Of a stretch of 64,000 nucleotides of DNA, positions 57,966 through 64,000 are shown in pieces. The position numbers were made by a program, and so were the translations under genes. Under the pieces are notes generated by a model. That model was not told the DNA's origin, ran no database searches, and saw only the letters and a list, made by a program, of their open reading frames with translations. The stretch is from Jaltomata sinuosa (Eukaryota; Streptophyta; Magnoliopsida; Solanales; Solanaceae): positions 310,001-374,000 of the forward strand of contig QJPP01001935.1 in assembly GCA_003996215.1 (NCBI GenBank), in the 5' to 3' direction. Position 1 is the stretch's first letter. Every line of letters starts with the position of its first letter.

Positions 57966-58183
57966 TATCAAGAGGACCATGCCAAGAGGGCCATGTCATA
58001 TTTGTATGTCAAGAGGACCATGCCAAGAGGGCCATGTCATATTTGCATGTCAAGAGGACCATGCCAAGAGGGTCATGTCATATTTGCATGTCAAGAGGAC
58101 CATGCCAAGAGGGCCATGTCTTATTTGCGTGTCAAGAGGACCATGCCAAGAGGGCCATATCATATTTGCATGTCGAGAGGACC
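57966..58183 (+). repeat. 41-bp tandem repeat, 5 units
   Basis: CATGCCAAGAGGGCCATGTC recurs with exact 41-bp spacing (TGCCAAGAGG at 57980, 58021, 58062, 58103, 58144), with TCAAGAGGACC in each unit. Units differ by one to three bases, so amplification is recent. Because 41 is not a multiple of 3 and no stop falls in the unit, all three plus frames are open across it. Confidence 0.95.
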
Positions 58184-58312
58184 ATCATCATCAAATACCA
58201 CAGACACACATTTGCTGCGAAGATCATTTCCCTCTACCAATTGGTTTCAAAGAGGATGACATTCAGAGGCGTCTCTAAGTAGCACTTGCTGCACAAGATC
58301 GACCCAATAGCA

Positions 58313-58660
58313 TAGCCATATCCGATATCGCGTGAGATGAAGGAATCTGACGTTGAGGATATCTTTGCTTCATCATTATCATGCCAAATCTGGCATCCAA
58401 CATATTTATATCCAAGATCACGTAAAATGGAGGAGTCTAACATTGAGGATATTTGCATTTTGCATATTTATGCCACAAATATTCATGCATCTTTATTATG
58501 CCAAGTCTGGTAAATTTATATCTGATATCATGTAAGACAGATGAGTCTAACGTTGAGGGTATATTTTCTCTTTTATTATGCCAAGTCTTGCATCCAGTAT
58601 AATCATGTCTGATATCGCATAAGATGAAAGAGTGTGACATTGAGGATATTTATGCACCCC
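58313..58660 (+). repeat. ~90-110-bp degenerate tandem repeat, 4 units
   Basis: Units marked by GATATCGCGTGAGATGAAGG and GTCTAACGTTGAGGATAT at 58324, 58414, 58524 and 58611, with a shared TTATTATGCCAAGTCTGGCA between them. Confidence 0.85.
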
Positions 58661-58769
58661 TATTCAAAAGCGTCAATCGCCAGAAGACGCATCTATATTT
58701 GATCATGTGGCAAAAGTCTTGTCACTTCGATGATCAGATAACGCTTGCCATTGAGGTTGAAAGCATATA

Positions 58770-59290
58770 GTCTGAGGGATGTCTATAAGACGCTATCCAG
58801 ACCAAACGATGAACTGGATTTCCTCAACATTGGAGGGCCAAAGGTCGTCTATAAGTCACAACGATATTTGAAACCGGATAGTGTGCAAGATCACCTGAAG
58901 ATTTACAGTTCAAGGATAATGCGTAAGTCGCAATAATATCCGAAATTAGATTAGAAGTGCAAGACTATCATAAAATTGATAGTCCAAGGGTTATCTATAA
59001 ACCACGACATATCCATGTTGATATTGTGCAGGACTACCCAAAGGCTAGCAATCCAAGGGAAATCTGTAAGTCGCATTACATCCAGTATGGGATAAAATAT
59101 AGGATTACCCAAAAACTGGCAATTCGAAGGACATTTGTAAGCCACCTCTATCTAAAGTCAGATGATGTGCAAGATTACTCAAAGTTGACAAATCAAGGGC
59201 ATCTGTAAATCGCCTCTATCCAAAATCGGATGATGTGCTAGATTACCCAAAGCCTGATAATGCAGGGAATATTTGTTAGTCGTATCAATA
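58770..59290 (+). repeat. ~70-bp tandem repeat, about 8 units
   Basis: Units with GGGCATCTGTAAGTCGC, a TATCCAAA segment, GATGATGTGCAAGATTACCC and AAAG...CAATCCAA start near 58776, 58848, 58917, 58986, 59058, 59128, 59199 and 59267. Divergence between neighbours is about 20-30 percent by eye. Confidence 0.88.
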
Positions 59291-59339
59291 CGAATAATGC
59301 GCAAGATTCACCCCAAAGGCATATGCAAAATAATACTAT

Positions 59340-59480
59340 CGATAGCCAAGAAGGCTATCAAATTCAAGAGAATGCCACAAACGGTTTCAAGGACCGTCAT
59401 ATCAAATGGCCACGAAGGTCGTCATACTCAAAATTTGCCACACAGGCAATCCTATTTGATGGCCAAGAAGGCTGTCATTT
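59340..59480 (+). repeat. GGCCAAGAAGGCTGTCAT-type short repeats
   Basis: Four or five variants of GCCAAGAAGGCTATCA (59345, 59385, 59408, 59437, 59460), several of them able to form small hairpins through GGCC/GGCT complementarity. Confidence 0.65.
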
Positions 59481-60539
59481 TAATTGTCATGGAAATTGCT
59501 ATTTCCTAAGACAGAAGACAGGGAAAGAACAATATCTTCTTCAAGAAGCAACAAATGTGGAAAAATGAGATCAACATGTATGAAATATATCAAAAAGACG
59601 TCACCACACGGGATTCGAACGTAATTCAAGGATGAGGTATGGTAAAGAAACCATCTCTCCAAATAGAATTACTTTACCACTAACCATTTTGTTTTGAGAT
59701 GTTGTCGAGAGCATCCGAGAAAGATGAAATTCTCAAAACAAAACCACAGGTGCGGACTACACCAAAAAGGACACATCACAACGTGGAACTTTTTCTTAGC
59801 AGCAAACTGGGACATAGTCTTGAAAGGAATGTAAAACTTTCTGAACGCGAGTTGAGAACTGACTTCCGCTTTAATCAAACCACACCCCTATCAGAAGGCA
59901 TGTGGGTATTTCCTATCGTTGGAGTCTTAGTTTCGCATCCAGGGTATTTTCTGAACTCACTTTGGAAGCAACTTTCCTTCTTTTCAAATTTGGGTGATAA
60001 TATGCCTCGAGATTTGGAAATTATGTCTAGGTAAAATCTTATTTATGGGTGTGAAGTGCACCATATTCATAGTTAAGAGGTTACAAGCCACTTTTCTATA
60101 GCTCAATTCATTTGTCACTCATCCCGAGCCAAAGTTTGTCTTAATATAAAGATTACCTTTTCCATCGATTGAGTCAAAGTACAAGTAGCCTGATTCCCTG
60201 AGTCCTGGGATATGTAGGCGGGCTCTGTGTTGAAAACTCGATTTCATTCCAAACTCCCTCCAATCTTCGTACTCCCCAGCTTTCTAGACTTTACTTAATC
60301 CGAGGTCAGAATAACTGTTGAATTTCTTAAAAATCGTGCATAAAATCAAATGTATTGAACTACAGGTGGCCTGAGTTCTGATGTAACCTGAGATATGTAG
60401 GAAACTCGATACCGGAGTTCGACCACGATTCCTTGAAATTCATGCTAAAACCAATCGCTTCCAATAGATGAACTAGTGGTCGGAAAAAATTGAGATCGTC
60501 AATTCCCTTTGCCCAGGGTTCCTTACACTCACCCTACCC
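59481..60539 (+). other. Distal 3' tail of element E
   Basis: Non-coding. The minus strand of 59590-59690 has tRNA-like internal boxes (TGGTTAGTGG and GTTCGAATCCC) but no complete tRNA. Two more ACTACGT-type motif relics, with GATATGTAGG cores, lie at 60181-60240 and 60361-60415. The rest shows nothing I recognise. Confidence 0.5.
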
Positions 60540-60553
60540 AAATGGAGGGGCAG
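60540..60553 (+). other. Polypurine tract of element E
   Basis: AAATGGAGGGGCAG ends one base before the 3' LTR start. Confidence 0.75.
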
Positions 60554-60554
60554 T

Positions 60555-63500
60555 TGTTGACACCCAATTTTTACTCTCCACTATTCGATTAATTATCGAG
60601 CTTTTAAATTTTGAATAATTTTAAATAATTAATTAACAGAATTTTTCAAAATTTATTTTGGAGAGTATTCTATAATCTTCATGAAAAAACATACGTCTAC
60701 ATATATTCATAATAAATATAGATGTATATTGTTTCAAGAATTTTAGTAGATATTCAAAGGATTCACATGACCCGGCCCAATCCGCCCATTACTCTTCTTT
60801 TCCTCACTCTAGCACAACACAAACAAATGACCCCTTTGCCTATTCCTTTTCTTTGACGACAACATCAAACCCAGTCCTCCTCCATCAACCCAGCTACCAG
60901 ACGACAACCATAAACCCTCTAAACGACTCTAATTTTTTCAAAAATCATTACCCCTCCGTCTGTTCGTACAAAGGTCGAGCTATCCAGGTTCTAGAAGAAC
61001 CTAAAAATTGACAGATGGTGCCTCCAACATTCTCCTTCCCTGATATGCATGCGGTGGAAATCTCTCAAATGAGTGGCCATTGAGCAAAATCGTACCCCCC
61101 AGGTACAAACGTGGCGTTATCAGGAGGATTTTTGGTTTTGAAATTCAAAATCCCTCTAAAATCTTATCCGAAATTCCCAAAATCCCCCCCCATTCTTCCA
61201 CCCGTCGGAACCCAGAAATTCCCCTATATAAACCTCTCACACTCATTGTGAAGGGGTGAGTTTTCAGATAGCAAAAATCCTGGAGAGTTTTTTTCTCTGA
61301 TTTTTGGGGAAATCTGAGAATTCAAGGTGAAGGAAAGTAAGAAAAATACTATTGTTCTTTGAGATTTTTCTGGGTTTGCTTGTTGCATCTCAAAAGTTGA
61401 ATTCGTCGGAAAGTTGATAGAAAAATTTAACTCGTTTGTCCCAGTTGCTGCCCAGAAAAAGGTAAATCTTCCACTCTCCCTTTTGTTTTTCTCTTATCAT
61501 TATTAGCATATGATTTTAGGATGGTTTTAGCTGGTCTTGTTTGAAATTATTTCCTATTATGATGGAGAATGGAGGATGAAATTCCACTGCTTGTTTTATT
61601 CTCTTGTTCGTTGATGTGTTTGTTGTTAACTTGGCCTTGTGTGAGATCTTACTGATAATTTATGTGCTTTAATTCTCTATTTGGTTACCCTCAATCTTGA
61701 ACGAATGGATCTGGTCTGATTGGGATAGCAAGAAACATGTGAAGTTTCTATTAAGTTGGTTTGTACAAATTGTCGATCGTTAGTTTTCTGTTTGTTGATT
61801 AGCATGGTGTTCTCAATAACTTCTAGTTAGTTCACTGTTATCTCTTCATTTGTTTGGGTGTGCTTCTCTTGTTCCTGGTAAAGTAATTATCGAAATAGCC
61901 CTTAATAAATGCTGAATTTCTCTTAAAACCTTTCGTTTAATTCACTAAAAGCATGTCAAAAGAATGTATGAATATCCTCTTAGTGTTTTTTCTGTTGGTC
62001 TATGCGAGAAAAAGCTACCTTTCTTTTGTTAATCTTAGGATCTTCCAGAGGCTACCCTTACATGCAATGGAGTTTTGAATGCTCGAGAAATCTGTAATAC
62101 CTATGATGTCATAGGAACGTTTAAGACCATTCTCAACCAGAAATTTCCACGACTAGGAGATTCTTGATAACGAATGCCGGTAGTCATTCAAAGAATAGAC
62201 TGTTAAGTTCATAACATACTATTTTTCTGGTTATTTTATCAACTCGCTGCTTCTCAACTTCTTCTTGAAATTAAACTTCTTCTAGGATTTAGGTAAAGAC
62301 TTAGTTTTACGTTAAAGTCCTATTTTCCCTCCGAATTCGACCCTGTTTGAGTTTTGCAGTTCATCCATTTTGCTCACTTCAATGTTTTGGCATGTTAAAT
62401 GTAAGGAAATTGTTTTATTAAGACAAGAAACTCTTAAATTATTTAGATAGAATCTTAAATTGCCAAGTCCTAATACTACTTAGCAAGCAGAGTCATGATT
62501 TTGCAGTAAATCTTTTTCCTAATTATTAATCTGGGGCTATTCCCTTATTCACTAGTCACTGGCTTCAATGCCTTTGTGTTTCAGTAACATTTCCCCATCC
62601 AAACTTAGTTGCATCCAATTTATTGACTCTATTTGAAATTTATTTATTTCCGATGAATTATTTTCCTTTTGATCATTTGTATGATTAGAAGAAAAGAACA
62701 TGTTATAGTGAATTTGTGATGTTATATAACTTCTTGTGACAATTCTGTTGAGATCATTCGCTGTTTGATTTGAATTGAAGTGTTCCTCTGTTCCTTTTTC
62801 GTTAGAATCAGTAGAATACTAATCTTTATCTCCTCTTCTTGTGCATGAATACTTCTCTTCGGGTCCATTTGGACTCCCACACCTGCATTTCTGATGGGCA
62901 AAGCCCAATCTCGAGTCAAAACCCACTTCAAGTCCAAGGAATGGACCAATATGCGAAGAAACAGGTTGGTATACATTCATATATACCCGTATACAGGTGA
63001 AATACAGTGGTATACATCGTGGAGAGCTGATATACAAGTTTCAAGGAGTGATATACAAGATATTTGCAGAACTAGAAGCTGATATACAATTTTGAGAGTC
63101 AAAAACATGAAGTATACAGCTGATATACAAGATGTATACAGCTGATATACAAGTTTAAAAATAGACCAAGTCCATTAGATTCTAAGTCCAAGATATGGAC
63201 AGATTTGACAATGGGCCTGAAAGCCCAACTTCTCTACCCTCTCTTTATTTTATTTTTTATTTAATTTAGTTTGAATTATTTTGTATTAATTGTAACTAAC
63301 TCTTTTATTTAAACTAAATAGATCCCCAAGGCGTTGTCATTTTTAATTTTATCTCGGTTTTAGTTTTCTTGTAATTTGTTTTGTCCAAAACCTCGTCACT
63401 TAATTTAGTTGGGTTAAAATGAGTAAAAGTTGGATCTTGATTGATTTTGCTAAAAATGGACCTTTTCAAACAAAGATGCTTTCTTGCCTCCTTTCATGTG

Positions 63501-64000
63501 ATCATTAGTCTTCTTTAGACTTCGATTTATTCATAATGAGATGTTTTATCCTAAAAATTGTCTTGTTTAAATGAATTTTTCTTTATTCAAAATGTGCAAC
63601 TCTTTTCTTTAATTAATAATTATTCAAATAAATTGGAAAGATTTTAAATCTTTAAAAAATCAAAGTTTTCATGCAAATTTCAACTCTTTCAAAATTGGTT
63701 CTTTTAAGTTAGTCAAAAAATCATTCTTTGGCCAACCGTTTTTTAAACGGACGTTCTTAAATGCCTTAAACCCTTCTTAAGTTGTTACTTGAACCCTTAC
63801 TCATTTTCTCTAATTTTTAAGATTTATTTTTGTTTTAATTCTTTGAAATTGTTTTAAAGTTTTTCTTAATTTCTTTATAAAAAAATTAAGTGGCGACTCT
63901 ATTTTGTTTAGAATTATTTTGAAATTTCTTGTAAAGTTTTGAAATAATTTCTAAGTGTCAAAATCATTTTTAATTTCCTTTTTATAAAATTTTGAAAAGG
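60555..64000 (+). repeat. 3' LTR of element E (runs off window)
   Basis: At least 3446 bp. It is the fuller copy: it contains the ~0.8-kb segment (about 60944-61741) missing from the 5' LTR. Elsewhere it matches the 5' LTR with only scattered changes. The window ends about 7 bases short of the expected ATAAAACA terminus. Confidence 0.9.
61224..61233 (+). promoter_or_regulatory. TATA box of element E 3' LTR
   Basis: CTATATAAAC in a GC-richer context, about 670 bp into the LTR. The matching segment is deleted from the 5' LTR. Confidence 0.6.

Larger units (their letters stand above)
42827..64000 (+). mobile_element. Ogre/Tat-type Ty3/gypsy retrotransposon, element E (3' end outside window)
   Basis: LTRs start TGTTGACACCCAATTTTTAC at 42827 and 60555. 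Between them are an Arg-tRNA-like primer site, ORF1, an extra gag-like ORF, gag, protease with G-patch-like motif, a candidate intron, RT, RNase H, integrase, a long repeat-rich 3' tail and a polypurine tract. ORF1 upstream of gag, the intron before RT and the tandem-repeat 3' tail together define the Ogre lineage (established for legume Ogre elements). At over 21 kb it is the largest and probably a young layer, since its LTRs are similar, but coding is broken. Confidence 0.9.

Noticed and set aside
57966..58183. Regularly spaced repeats as a possible CRISPR array
   Set aside because: Units are directly adjacent with no unique spacers, in plant DNA inside a retrotransposon tail.
57736..58282. 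Overlapping open frames of 171-180 codons as a possible gene
   Set aside because: All three frames are open because of the stop-free 41-bp repeat and the GCATCA region; the peptide is repetitive and no family is seen.
59699..60034. 111-codon open frame near the end of element E
   Set aside because: Non-coding 3' tail, no family resemblance, and no relation to Ogre proteins.

Overview
The window is plant nuclear DNA made almost entirely of nested transposable elements. I find no intact host gene, rRNA gene, convincing tRNA gene or CRISPR array. The families seen (Tekay-, Athila-, Retand- and Ogre-type Ty3/gypsy elements, a Ty1/copia LTR, a hAT element and a Mutator-type MITE) fit a large, repeat-rich dicot genome. 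A nightshade relative (Solanaceae) is my best guess, but that rests on remembered family resemblance and not on a species marker.

Left half (1-32692). Bases 1-3890 hold the 3' end of a decayed minus-strand Tekay-type element (A). Bases 4744-32692 are one plus-strand Tekay-type element (C). Its 5' LTR is split at 5906/24989 by a complete Athila-type element (B, 5907-24988) with a perfect GGCCT target duplication. B was itself hit twice. A 4.0-kb hAT transposon (7368-11379, duplication TCACCCAC) sits in its 5' LTR, and a 3.2-kb solo LTR (12370-15567, duplication CTATT) sits in its gag. All coding regions carry stops or frameshifts. The hAT transposase is closest to intact, with one in-frame TAG.

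Middle (32693-42826). This is AT-rich spacer with small insertions that can each be delimited: a minus-strand solo LTR (32753-34084), a foldback sequence built from GATACATCG (35428-35542), a copia-type solo LTR (35798-36211) and a MULE-type MITE with a perfect 9-bp duplication (36242-37065). A degenerate tandem repeat (37700-38715) follows. It is interrupted by a deleted Retand-type element (D) that keeps part of the 5' LTR, an antisense extra ORF and a 3' LTR.

Right third (42827-64000). This is one Ogre/Tat-type element (E) inserted in D's 3' LTR. It has an Arg-tRNA-like primer site, a degenerate ORF1, an extra gag-like ORF, gag, protease with a G-patch-like segment, a 255-nt candidate intron whose removal keeps the reading frame, RT, a truncated RNase H, integrase, a 4.5-kb 3' tail of several tandem-repeat families, a polypurine tract and a 3' LTR that runs off the window. 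Its 5' LTR has lost about 0.8 kb including the TATA region that the 3' LTR keeps.

The order of events read from nesting is: C before B, B before hAT and the solo LTR; tandem repeat before D, D before E. The sequence records layered insertion, solo-LTR formation and decay, not cooperating genes.
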